From assembly GCF_030908385.1 (NCBI RefSeq), contig NZ_CP133091.1, forward strand, positions 841,501 through 905,500: a stretch of 64,000 bases of DNA, written 5' to 3'. A model generated the notes under the pieces. It did no database searches. It was not told where the DNA came from and saw only the letters and a program-made list of their open reading frames with translations. A program made the position numbers and the translations under genes. Position 1 is the first letter of the stretch, and every line of letters begins with the position of its first letter. Below, piece after piece: positions 8,354 to 17,322 of the stretch. The DNA comes from Mangrovimonas sp. YM274 (GTDB lineage Bacteria > Bacteroidota > Bacteroidia > Flavobacteriales > Flavobacteriaceae).

Positions 8354-9550
8354 GTGAATACGGACCCAATCTCACAAAAAATCAAAGACCTTAAGGCTTG
8401 TGTGTTGATTCCTACATACAATAACCATCGCACCTTGCAAAGGGTTCTTGATGGAGTCTTGGAATACACAGATGATATCTTGGTTGTTAATGACGGTTCG
8501 ACAGATGCAACTAAGTCAATATTGCAATCTTACACTAATATTCATTGTCTGCATTTTAATGAGAACAAAGGGAAAGGTGTTGCTTTAAGGGAAGGGTTTA
8601 AAAAAGCTGTGGAGCTGACTTATGACTATGTTATTACCATCGATTCAGATGGGCAGCATTTTCCTAGTGATATCCCCGTGTTTTTAGAGGCTTTAGAAAA
8701 TCATCCTACGGGAGAGTTACTGCTTATTGGAGCGCGTAATATGAGTCAGGAAGGGGTGCCCTCCAAAAGTAGTTTTGGGAATAAGTTTTCCAATTTTTGG
8801 TTTTGGTTTGAGACTGGAATCAAATTGGACGATACCCAATCGGGCTTTCGACTTTATCCACTGAAGCATTTAAAGGCGCTTAAATTTTATACTACCAAGT
8901 TTGAGTTTGAAATTGAGGTGATTGTAAAGGCAGCATGGCGAGACGTTGAAGTGAAAAATGTACCTATTCAAGTGCTTTATGATGAAAGTGAAAGAGTTTC
9001 GCACTTTAGGCCCTTCAAGGATTTTACCCGAATAAGTATTTTAAACACTTGGTTGGTGTTTTTAACCATCTTTTACATAAAACCGCGGGAGGTCTATAGA
9101 AATCTTAAAAAAAAAGGTGTTAAGCGTTTTTTGATAGAAGACTTTCTGGGAAGTTATGATTCGCCTAGTAAAAAGGCTTTGTCCATTGCCTTGGGAGTGT
9201 TTATTGGGCTATCGCCGTTTTGGGGATTTCATACTGTTTTGGTGATTTTCCTTGCTATTTTTTTAAAGTTGAATAAGCCTATTGCCTTTGCTTTCTCTAA
9301 TGTAAGCTTGCCGCCTTTCATTCCACTTGTATTATATACAAGTTCAAAAATAGGACAATACATTTTAGGAGTAGATTTTTCATATTCTATTGAAGAGATT
9401 ACGTCTAATTTTGGGGCAATCCGTCATTTTGAAGCCTATTTGATCGGGAGTTTTACTTTGGCAATTATCATGTCCGCGCTTTCAGGAATGGTAGGATTTC
9501 TTTTCTTTTCTATTTTTGACAAAAAGAAAGTGATTTTAAAGAATGGCTAA
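8354..9550 (+). CDS. Family 2 glycosyltransferase fused to a DUF2062 membrane domain
   Basis: This 398-residue protein starts at a GTG codon (8354). Residues about 14-240 form a GT-A glycosyltransferase of family 2, with the nucleotide-binding start VLIPTYNN, the VVNDGSTD motif and the DSDGQH metal site near residue 98, resembling dolichyl-phosphate mannosyltransferases. Residues about 275-390 form a DUF2062 domain with three to four membrane segments and the typical start IALGVFIGLSPFWGFHT. Such fusions occur in aryl polyene and flexirubin clusters. It may glycosylate a lipid-linked intermediate at the cytoplasmic side of the inner membrane. It overlaps the following exporter gene by 8 bases. 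The sugar and the acceptor are unknown. Confidence 0.88.
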   Translation: MNTDPISQKIKDLKACVLIPTYNNHRTLQRVLDGVLEYTDDILVVNDGSTDATKSILQSYTNIHCLHFNENKGKGVALREGFKKAVELTYDYVITIDSDGQHFPSDIPVFLEALENHPTGELLLIGARNMSQEGVPSKSSFGNKFSNFWFWFETGIKLDDTQSGFRLYPLKHLKALKFYTTKFEFEIEVIVKAAWRDVEVKNVPIQVLYDESERVSHFRPFKDFTRISILNTWLVFLTIFYIKPREVYRNLKKKGVKRFLIEDFLGSYDSPSKKALSIALGVFIGLSPFWGFHTVLVIFLAIFLKLNKPIAFAFSNVSLPPFIPLVLYTSSKIGQYILGVDFSYSIEEITSNFGAIRHFEAYLIGSFTLAIIMSALSGMVGFLFFSIFDKKKVILKNG

Positions 9551-12500
9551 AGTGTTCTACACGCTATACCAAACTATTTCCAAAAGAAAAACAATTGGTT
9601 TTATTGGAATGCTATTGACTGTACTTGTACTGTCATGGCTGGCAAGCCAAATTGTTTTTGAAGAAGATATCACTAAGCTTATTCCTGTTGAAGAAAAGGA
9701 TTCTGATGTTCAAAAGGTACTTCAAACCGTAAATTTTGCCGATAAAATTATTGTACATGTTTCAAAGGAGCCTGATGGTGAAGTTGAAGATTTAACGGAA
9801 TATGCCTCAGAGTTTTTGAATAGTGTTAGTTCCAATTTTACGGCTTATGTTCAAGATGTTCAGGGACGTGTAAAGGATGAGCAGGCATTGCAAACTTTGG
9901 ATTTTGTCTATGAAAACCTTCCCTTATTTCTGGATGATGCGGACTACTCGACTATTCAAAGCAAATTAGCTAAGGACAGTATAAATGCCATTACCAAAAA
10001 CAATTATAAAACGTTAGTTTCTCCAACTGGAATTGTTGCCAAGCAAACTATTTTAAAGGATCCTTTGGGGATTTCGTTTATGGGGCTTAATAAACTAAGG
10101 CAGTTAAATATTGGAGATGAGTTTACCTTACATAATGGGTTTTTGTTGAGTAAGGATCAAAACCATCTACTGCTGTTTATTACACCAAATTTTAGTTCTA
10201 GTGAAACGGCTCAAAATACCTTGTTTGCTGAGGAACTATATGGACTTCAAGATGCATTGAATAGGAGTTTTCAAGATAAGAACGTACAAAGTGAATATTT
10301 TGGAGGAGCATTGATTGCTGTTGAAAATGCCAAACAGATTAAGAAGGATATTCAGTTTACGGTAGGGATCGCCATGACTGTTTTGCTAATTATTCTAATC
10401 GTTTTTTATAAACGGCTATGGTTGCCAATTGTACTTTTTACACCAACTCTTTTTGGCGGATTAGTAGCCATTGCAGTTTTGTTCCTTATTAGGGAAAAAA
10501 TATCAGCAGTTTCCTTAGGAATTGGATCGGTGCTTTTGGGGGTAACCTTAGATTATTCGTTACATGTATTAACACATATTAGGAGCAATAGTAACGTGAA
10601 AGCCTTGTATGAGGATATCACTAAGCCTATTTTGATGAGTAGTTTAACCACTGCCTTGGCGTTTTTATGTCTATTGTTTGTGAAATCGCAGGCACTCCAG
10701 GATTTAGGTGTTTTTGCGGCCATTAGTGTTTTGGGAGCTTCGGTTTTTGCACTAATTTTTATTCCGCAGGTATACAAGGAGTCAAGAGAACGTACAACAA
10801 AATCTACTTGGATTGATACATTGGCATCGTTTCCGTGGCACCGTAAAAAGTGGGCCTTTGTTCTTTTGGCCATTGGCTTTGTGATTAGCGTATTTACGTA
10901 TTCCAAAGTAGAATTTAATCAGGATATCAGCAAGCTCAATTATGAACCACCGGCATTAATGGCTGCCCAAAAGCGTTTGGATACGCTTACCAATATAGCC
11001 TCCAAATCTATGTATTTGGCGGCCTATGGAAATTCTCCTCAAGATGCTATTGCTGCAAATGACTTGGTGTTTGAAAAATTGAACAAGTTAAAACAGGAAG
11101 ATGCCATTATAAATTTTAGCTCCTTAGGTGCTTTGGTGCAATCTCAAGATAAACAGCAAGTAAATATCAACAAATGGCGTACGTTTTGGAATAATTCCAA
11201 AGTAGAAGATGTAGAAAATAATTTGGTGGAAAGCGGTAGGACATTCGGGTTTAAGGATGCTACATTTACAAAGTTCTATAAGTTATTGAATGCAGATTTT
11301 CAACCTTTGCCCTTAGAGGGCTATCATGCCATTGAAGCTATTCCTGTTGACGATTATATTAGTTCTAAAAATGGTTTTACTACTGTAACCTCTCTTGTTA
11401 AGGTGAATGAAGAGCAGGTGGATGAAGTCCTTGGAGCTTTTGGAAACCAACCTAATGTTTTGGTTATTGATCGGCAGCAGATGAACGAACGGTTTTTGGG
11501 GCATCTTAAAAACGATTTCAATAACCTGTTGGGTTACTGTTTTCTGGTAGTTGTACTATTGCTTTTGCTCTTTTATAGAAGTGTTTCACTTACGCTGGTT
11601 ACCATGCTGCCTATTATGCTAACCTGGTTTTTGACAGTTGGAATGATGGGACTCTTTGGTGTTCAGTTTAATATTTTCAATATTATCATTTCGTCTTTCA
11701 TTTTTGGATTGGGAATTGATTATAGCATTTTTGTCACCAATGGCTTGTTGCACCAATATAGAACTGGAGAGCCTATGTTGGTAACCTATAAAACGTCTAT
11801 AATTCTTTCGGTGATAACGACCATTTTGGGAGTAGGGGTGATGATTTTTGCAAAACACCCTGCACTATATACAATTTCCGTAGTTTCCATTATCGGAATT
11901 CTATCGGCCATGATTGTGTCTTTTACCATTCAGCCAGAGTTATTCTGGTTGTTTATAGGAAGTAGAACTAAACGGCCAATAAAGTTACGCTTGTTATTGC
12001 ATTCGGTGGTTTCTTTTGGGTATTATGGGCTGAGTGGTTTGCTGCTGTCACTGTACAGTGTTGCCATTATGCCATTGATTCCTATTAGTAAAAAAGTGAA
12101 GATGAAATGGTTCCATAAAGTGGTGTCCAAGTTCATGAAATCGGTGTTGTACACCAATCCCTTTGTAAAGAAAACCATACTTAACCCTACAAATGAAACC
12201 TTTGAAAAACAGGCTGTAATTATTGCTAACCATACCTCTTTTCTGGATATTTTGGCCATTGGGATGCTGCATCCAAAGATTATATTTTTGGTAAACGATT
12301 GGGTGTATAATTCGCCAATTTTTGGAAAAGCTGTGCAATTGGCTGGGTTTTATCCGGTGTCGAGCGGTATCGAAAATGGCATCTCTCATTTACAACAAAA
12401 AGTGGATCAGGGGTATTCATTGATGGCTTTTCCGGAAGGCACGCGATCCAGAACCAACAAAATCAAGCGTTTTCATAAAGGTGCTTTTTATTTGGCAGAG

Positions 12501-13232
12501 CAGTTTCAGCTAGACATTGTTCCTGTAATCATTCACGGAAATTCCGAAGTCTTGCCAAAAGGTAGTTTTGTTATCAAAGATGGCGAAATTACTCTAAAGG
12601 TATTACCTAGAATTCCTTTTGGGACAAATAACTTTGGAACGACTACGAGGGCGCAAACTAAAAATATCAGTGCATATTTTAAGGACGAATATGCTGCTCT
12701 CAGGCAGCAATTGGAAGGAAAGGCGTATTTTCATAAAATCGTTTTGGAGGATTTTAGGTATAAGGGAGATAAATTATTCGCTAAGGTTAAAGAGGATTTG
12801 AAGGCGAAAGGCGAGCGTTATAAAACTATTTTGGACCAGGTGGATAAACGGGCTACGGTTCTGCACCTTTCAAAGGATTGTGGACAATTGGATTTTCTAT
12901 TATCTTTAGATAGTCCAGATCGAAAAATTATAAGCTGTATTACCAATAAAAATGTGCGCGACATATTAAAAAGTAGTTATATTAGTAACAACAACAGTAA
13001 GATAGCCTATTTGGAGTCGGTTGAGGAAGTGCTGAAAACACCAGCCGATACCTTCATAGTAAATGCAGAAGGATATTCAGAAGTTGAATTAATGGAATTA
13101 TTGGAAAATATTACAGTAGCTCAACTCATTCTTTTGAATATGGCCACTAGGGAATTTTGCAGTCAAGAAAATTACACAATACAATATGAACAACAACATT
13201 TAGTCATCCTTAACAAAACCATTGCAGTTTGA
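9543..13232 (+). CDS. MMPL/RND-family exporter fused to a PlsC-like acyltransferase
   Basis: This 1229-residue protein has at least three parts. Residues about 1-820 are an RND-superfamily exporter of the MMPL type, with two repeats each made of one N-terminal membrane helix, a large periplasmic loop and a helical bundle. Residues about 870-1070 are a 1-acylglycerol-3-phosphate acyltransferase-like domain with NHTSFLD (about 895) and FPEGTRSR (about 963). The last 150 residues (about 1080-1229) look like a Rossmann-type domain, possibly a degenerate methyltransferase without a glycine-rich loop; that part is uncertain. The fusion suggests that acylation of the pigment and its export are coupled. 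It overlaps both neighbours by a few bases. Confidence 0.9.
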   Translation: MAKVFYTLYQTISKRKTIGFIGMLLTVLVLSWLASQIVFEEDITKLIPVEEKDSDVQKVLQTVNFADKIIVHVSKEPDGEVEDLTEYASEFLNSVSSNFTAYVQDVQGRVKDEQALQTLDFVYENLPLFLDDADYSTIQSKLAKDSINAITKNNYKTLVSPTGIVAKQTILKDPLGISFMGLNKLRQLNIGDEFTLHNGFLLSKDQNHLLLFITPNFSSSETAQNTLFAEELYGLQDALNRSFQDKNVQSEYFGGALIAVENAKQIKKDIQFTVGIAMTVLLIILIVFYKRLWLPIVLFTPTLFGGLVAIAVLFLIREKISAVSLGIGSVLLGVTLDYSLHVLTHIRSNSNVKALYEDITKPILMSSLTTALAFLCLLFVKSQALQDLGVFAAISVLGASVFALIFIPQVYKESRERTTKSTWIDTLASFPWHRKKWAFVLLAIGFVISVFTYSKVEFNQDISKLNYEPPALMAAQKRLDTLTNIASKSMYLAAYGNSPQDAIAANDLVFEKLNKLKQEDAIINFSSLGALVQSQDKQQVNINKWRTFWNNSKVEDVENNLVESGRTFGFKDATFTKFYKLLNADFQPLPLEGYHAIEAIPVDDYISSKNGFTTVTSLVKVNEEQVDEVLGAFGNQPNVLVIDRQQMNERFLGHLKNDFNNLLGYCFLVVVLLLLLFYRSVSLTLVTMLPIMLTWFLTVGMMGLFGVQFNIFNIIISSFIFGLGIDYSIFVTNGLLHQYRTGEPMLVTYKTSIILSVITTILGVGVMIFAKHPALYTISVVSIIGILSAMIVSFTIQPELFWLFIGSRTKRPIKLRLLLHSVVSFGYYGLSGLLLSLYSVAIMPLIPISKKVKMKWFHKVVSKFMKSVLYTNPFVKKTILNPTNETFEKQAVIIANHTSFLDILAIGMLHPKIIFLVNDWVYNSPIFGKAVQLAGFYPVSSGIENGISHLQQKVDQGYSLMAFPEGTRSRTNKIKRFHKGAFYLAEQFQLDIVPVIIHGNSEVLPKGSFVIKDGEITLKVLPRIPFGTNNFGTTTRAQTKNISAYFKDEYAALRQQLEGKAYFHKIVLEDFRYKGDKLFAKVKEDLKAKGERYKTILDQVDKRATVLHLSKDCGQLDFLLSLDSPDRKIISCITNKNVRDILKSSYISNNNSKIAYLESVEEVLKTPADTFIVNAEGYSEVELMELLENITVAQLILLNMATREFCSQENYTIQYEQQHLVILNKTIAV

Positions 13233-14773
13233 AATTAAAAGAATCATATGATATTGTCATTATAGGTAGTGGATTGGGTGGATTGGTGTCTGCCATTATT
13301 TTGGCAAAGGAAGGCTATAGTGTCTGTGTGCTTGAGAAAAACAATCAATATGGAGGTAATCTTCAAACCTTCGTAAGAAACAAAACTATTTTTGATACCG
13401 GTGTCCACTATATTGGGGGCTTAAGTGAGGGGCAAAACCTTTACCAATACTTTAAATATATTGGTATTATGGATGAGCTAAAGCTTAAAAAAATGGATGA
13501 AGATGGTTTTGATGTCATACTTTTTGAGGGCGATGATAAGGAGTATAAACACGCCCAAGGTTATGAGAATTATGAAAGCGTGCTGTTGGAGCAATTTCCG
13601 GATGAGGGAATTGCCATAAGTCAATATTGTGCCAAATTAAGGGAAGTTTGTTCCAAGTTTCCCCTGTACGCCTTGCAACGCGGGAAGGCGTATTATGATG
13701 ATGCGGAGATTTTTAATTTGGGCGCCAAAGATTATATAGATTCCTTGACCCAAAATGAAACTTTAAGGGCAGTGTTGTCTGGCAATAATTATCTGTATGC
13801 AGGCGATGCCACAAGAACCCCTTTTTATGTACATGCTTTATCTGTAAATTCATTTATTGAAAGTTCTTATCGTTGTGTGAATGGAGGAAGCCAAATTACC
13901 AAGCTTTTGGTGAGAAGGTTGTTGGAACATGGGGGAGAGGTGTATAAGCATCATGAGGTGGAAAGGTTTACCTATCAGGACGGCAAGATTGCATCAGTGA
14001 TTTGTACTAATGGGGTAGAGGTTAATGGGAATTTGTTCATTTCGAATATTGAGCCCAAACTAACACTCAAAATGGTAGGAGAAGATAAGTTTAGAAAGGC
14101 CTATACAAAAAGAGTAGAAAATATTGAAAGTACCATTGCAGCCTTCACCGTTTATTTGGTGTTAAAGCCCAATACATTTAAATACCACAACAAAAATTAT
14201 TACTTTTTCAAGGATGTCAATAATATATGGGATACCCAAGACTATACAGAAGAGAATTGGCCCCAAAGTTATATGATGTCTATGGGAGTCCATAAAAACA
14301 ATGAGGAATATGGCGATAGTATTGCCATTATGACTTATATGCGCTATGAGGAAATGAAGCCATGGGAAAATACTTTTAATACGGTGGCACACAAAAATGA
14401 AAGAGGACAAAGTTATGAAGAGTTTAAGGCAGAAAAGGCTGAGAAGGTAATTGTAGAAGTTGAAAAGAAATTTCCAAATATACGTGAGTGTATAGAAGAG
14501 GTATATACGTCAACCCCATTGTCGTATCGTGATTATATAGCCTCCAATAGAGGGTCTATGTATGGGTACGTGAAGGATGTAAATAAACCAATGCAGTCTT
14601 TTATTTCTCCAAAAACCAAAGTGCAAAACTTGCTGTTTACGGGACAAAGTTTGAACATGCATGGTATTTTGGGGGTCACCATTGGAGCGGTAATAACGTG
14701 TTCGGAGATTTTGGGAAGGGACTATTTACTGGATAAAATTTTGGAAGCAAACAAAAAAGCGCAAATAGTGTAA
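13229..14773 (+). CDS. Phytoene desaturase/carotenoid isomerase-like FAD oxidoreductase
   Basis: This 514-residue flavoprotein begins at a TTG codon that overlaps the previous stop by 4 bases. The N-terminal dinucleotide-binding motif is IIGSGLGGLVSAIILAKEG followed by the acidic residue in VLEKN at about residue 35, and the N-rich GGNLQTF segment matches the CrtI/CrtISO family. The C-terminal FAD-contact motif lies in NLLFTGQSLNMHGILGV. In carotenoid pathways these enzymes desaturate or isomerise polyenes. In this cluster a role in oxidising or isomerising the polyene is likely. Carotenoid biosynthesis itself is not supported, because no phytoene synthase or other crt gene is nearby. Confidence 0.88.
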   Translation: MKLKESYDIVIIGSGLGGLVSAIILAKEGYSVCVLEKNNQYGGNLQTFVRNKTIFDTGVHYIGGLSEGQNLYQYFKYIGIMDELKLKKMDEDGFDVILFEGDDKEYKHAQGYENYESVLLEQFPDEGIAISQYCAKLREVCSKFPLYALQRGKAYYDDAEIFNLGAKDYIDSLTQNETLRAVLSGNNYLYAGDATRTPFYVHALSVNSFIESSYRCVNGGSQITKLLVRRLLEHGGEVYKHHEVERFTYQDGKIASVICTNGVEVNGNLFISNIEPKLTLKMVGEDKFRKAYTKRVENIESTIAAFTVYLVLKPNTFKYHNKNYYFFKDVNNIWDTQDYTEENWPQSYMMSMGVHKNNEEYGDSIAIMTYMRYEEMKPWENTFNTVAHKNERGQSYEEFKAEKAEKVIVEVEKKFPNIRECIEEVYTSTPLSYRDYIASNRGSMYGYVKDVNKPMQSFISPKTKVQNLLFTGQSLNMHGILGVTIGAVITCSEILGRDYLLDKILEANKKAQIV

Positions 14774-14774
14774 T

Positions 14775-15650
14775 ATGCAAACAATTAAAACATCGCCGGT
14801 AGCTCGAGTTAGGAATATTACGAAAGAGGAATTCGTCAAGTATTATTACAAACCTCAGATACCTGTTTTAATTGAAAATTTAACCCACGATTGGCCTGCT
14901 TTTAAAAAGTGGAATCTAGATTATATCCAACAAAAGGCGGGTGATCAAGTTGTTGATTTGTACAATAACGAACCTACTAAAGGAAAGCAATATTCTGCAG
15001 AGCCTGTTATGAAAATGAAGCTCCATGACTATATGGAGATTTTAAAAACCAAGCCTACAGATTTAAGGATATTCTTTTATAATATTTTAGACAAGATGCC
15101 AGATTTGGCCAATGATTTTGAATATCCGGACATTGGGTTGAAATTTTTCAAGCGACTGCCCGTAATGTTTTTTGGGAGTACAGGATCTAAGGTGTTACCG
15201 CATTTTGATATGGACTTGGCCGATTTGATGCATTTTCATTTTCATGGAAAAAAAAGTGTGATGTTATTTTCGCCAGAGCAGACTAAGTATCTTTATAAAA
15301 TACCTTATGCCGTGCACAATTTGGAATGTATTGATCTGGACAATCCCGATTTTGATACGTATCCTGCATTAAAAAATCTTAACGGTTTAGAAGTCGAGAT
15401 GAAACACGGTGATGCCCTTTACATGCCCAGTGGCTATTGGCATTATATAAAGTATTTGGATGGTGGATTCTCCATGACCTTAAGGGCCTTTTCAAGGCGT
15501 CCAAAGACCTTTGCAAAAATGTTGAGCAATGTGTTCGTCATGCGGCATTTTGAAAATGTAATGCGCAAACTGAAAGGGCAACAATGGATAGATTACAAAA
15601 ATGAGTTGGCCATAGCAAAAACTCATAAATTATTAAAAAGGGAAGCTTAG
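14775..15650 (+). CDS. Cupin-like (JmjC-type) Fe(II)/2-oxoglutarate oxygenase-like protein
   Basis: This 291-residue protein matches the cupin_8/JmjC fold. The opening segment YKPQIPVLIENLTHDWPAF and the LPHFDMDLADLMHFHFHGKK region are typical, giving the HxD pair of an iron site, with the distal histidine in PSGYWHYIKYL. The family includes hydroxylases that use Fe(II) and 2-oxoglutarate. It is placed between the flavoenzyme and the Ntn hydrolase with gaps of 1 and 4 bases. A hydroxylation of the aryl or polyene part of the pigment is possible, but the substrate is unknown. The metal-binding residues are seen; catalytic activity is inferred from the family. Confidence 0.85.
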   Translation: MQTIKTSPVARVRNITKEEFVKYYYKPQIPVLIENLTHDWPAFKKWNLDYIQQKAGDQVVDLYNNEPTKGKQYSAEPVMKMKLHDYMEILKTKPTDLRIFFYNILDKMPDLANDFEYPDIGLKFFKRLPVMFFGSTGSKVLPHFDMDLADLMHFHFHGKKSVMLFSPEQTKYLYKIPYAVHNLECIDLDNPDFDTYPALKNLNGLEVEMKHGDALYMPSGYWHYIKYLDGGFSMTLRAFSRRPKTFAKMLSNVFVMRHFENVMRKLKGQQWIDYKNELAIAKTHKLLKREA

Positions 15651-15654
15651 TTGT

Positions 15655-17322
15655 ATGATTTATAAAAAGGGGCTCTTAGCTCTGAATGGTTTGATGCTGG
15701 TTGTCATGACCTCTTGTGGCGTTTCAAAGTCATTGCATGACATTCCAAATGTAAGTAGCTTCAATTCTCAAATACCAGATAGACAAAAAATAGAAGATAC
15801 GTTGCTTGTAGCAGGGACCAACAGGTTGATGAAAAATCAACAGGGGTTATGGGAGCTTTCGGTGGAAGGAAACCCGTATCAGTTGGGTATGGTTTCAGGA
15901 AGTTTGACTCAGGAATTGTTTGAAAAACAGGAAGAAGCGCTTTTGGGCAAGGTAGAAGAAATGGTACCTTCCAAATTCAAACAATACATGCTGCGAAAAA
16001 TATTGGCCTGGTACAATAGAAAAATGTACATGCATGTACCTGAAGAATACAAGGCTGAAATCTTGGGGCTTTCAAAATATGCAGGGGACACTTATGATTA
16101 TGTTGCCGATGATTATTTACGGATTTTATATTTACATGGTGCTCATGATATAGGCCATGCATTTCAGGATTTGGCCTTGGTGGGCTGTTCTTCTTTTGCC
16201 GCGTGGGGAGAACATACGGAGGATGGAAACCTAATAATAGGACGCAATTTCGACTTTTATGCAGGCGATGAGTTTTCTGAAAACAAGATCGTAGCCTTTG
16301 TGAAACCAACTAATGGTTACAAATTTATGTCTGTTACCTGGGCGGGGATGATTGGTGTTGTGTCTGGGATGAATGAAAAAGGTTTGACAGTGACCATAAA
16401 TGCAGGGAAATCCAAAGTGCCGTTGCTGGCCAAAACACCAATATCTATTGTGACTCGTGAAATTTTACAGTATGCTTCCACTATTGAAGAGGCTATTGCT
16501 ATTGCCAAAAAAAGAGAGGTGTTTGTGTCGGAATCTATTTTTGTGGGAAGTGCGGCAGATAACAAGGCGGTAACTATTGAAGTGTCTCCAGAGAATTTTG
16601 GGGTTTATGAAGTGGCAAATTCTGAAGAATTGATTTGTACCAATCATTTTCAAAGTGAGGCTTATGCGAATGATGAAGATAATTTAAAGCATATTGCAGA
16701 AAGTCATTCCATGTACAGGTATCAAAGAATGGAAGAACTTTTAAATGAGGCTCCTAAAGTGTCTCCTGAAGTGGCTGTGGATATTTTAAGGAATAAGGAA
16801 GGGCTCCATAATGAATTAATTGGTTATGGCAATGAAAAATCCCTAAATCAATTGTTGGCACACCACGGTATTGTATTTCAGCCTTCGAAGAGGCTGGTTT
16901 GGGTTTCTGCACCGCCGTACCAGTTGGGAGCATTTGTAGCTTATGATTTGGATGCGGTGTTTGCAGCGGATAATGAAAAAACAGCTTCCCTACAAAATAA
17001 AGCGCTTATGATTGAAGCTGATGACTTTCTATATACTGAGGCCTATGCTAATTATGAGAACTACCGAGTGTTGAGTAGAAGCTTGGCTGATGCTATTCAA
17101 AATGATGGACATCTGGAACCTGAATTACTTTTGGAGTTTCAAAAATCAAACCCCAATTATTGGGAGACCTATTACTTGTTAGGGCAATATTATTACGGAA
17201 AAAAATACTATACTGCAGCGCAAAATGCGTTTGAGAAGGCCTTGTCCAAAGAAATTTCGACAGTGCCCTATAAGCAGGATATTCAACATTATATAAAAAA
17301 AATAAAACGACAATTACAGTAA
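15655..17322 (+). CDS. C45-family Ntn hydrolase / acyltransferase-like lipoprotein
   Basis: This 555-residue protein has a lipoprotein-type signal (lipobox near MTSCG, Cys about residue 22). The core (about residues 60-420) matches the acyl-CoA:6-aminopenicillanate acyltransferase family (peptidase C45). The predicted autoprocessing site and N-terminal nucleophile is Gly177-Cys178 in LVGCSSFAAW, followed by the RNFDFY motif. C45 enzymes hydrolyse or form amide and ester bonds with acyl groups. A C-terminal TPR-like stretch (about residues 490-550) follows. In this pigment operon it could attach or remove an acyl group on the envelope side. It abuts the JmjC gene by 4 bases and overlaps the AMP ligase by one. 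Confidence 0.85.
   Translation: MIYKKGLLALNGLMLVVMTSCGVSKSLHDIPNVSSFNSQIPDRQKIEDTLLVAGTNRLMKNQQGLWELSVEGNPYQLGMVSGSLTQELFEKQEEALLGKVEEMVPSKFKQYMLRKILAWYNRKMYMHVPEEYKAEILGLSKYAGDTYDYVADDYLRILYLHGAHDIGHAFQDLALVGCSSFAAWGEHTEDGNLIIGRNFDFYAGDEFSENKIVAFVKPTNGYKFMSVTWAGMIGVVSGMNEKGLTVTINAGKSKVPLLAKTPISIVTREILQYASTIEEAIAIAKKREVFVSESIFVGSAADNKAVTIEVSPENFGVYEVANSEELICTNHFQSEAYANDEDNLKHIAESHSMYRYQRMEELLNEAPKVSPEVAVDILRNKEGLHNELIGYGNEKSLNQLLAHHGIVFQPSKRLVWVSAPPYQLGAFVAYDLDAVFAADNEKTASLQNKALMIEADDFLYTEAYANYENYRVLSRSLADAIQNDGHLEPELLLEFQKSNPNYWETYYLLGQYYYGKKYYTAAQNAFEKALSKEISTVPYKQDIQHYIKKIKRQLQ

Noticed and set aside
13229-14773. Carotenoid biosynthesis locus suggested by the CrtI-like enzyme
   Set aside because: No phytoene synthase, lycopene cyclase or isoprenoid gene is nearby; the surrounding ketosynthase and ACP genes point to a polyketide-type polyene.
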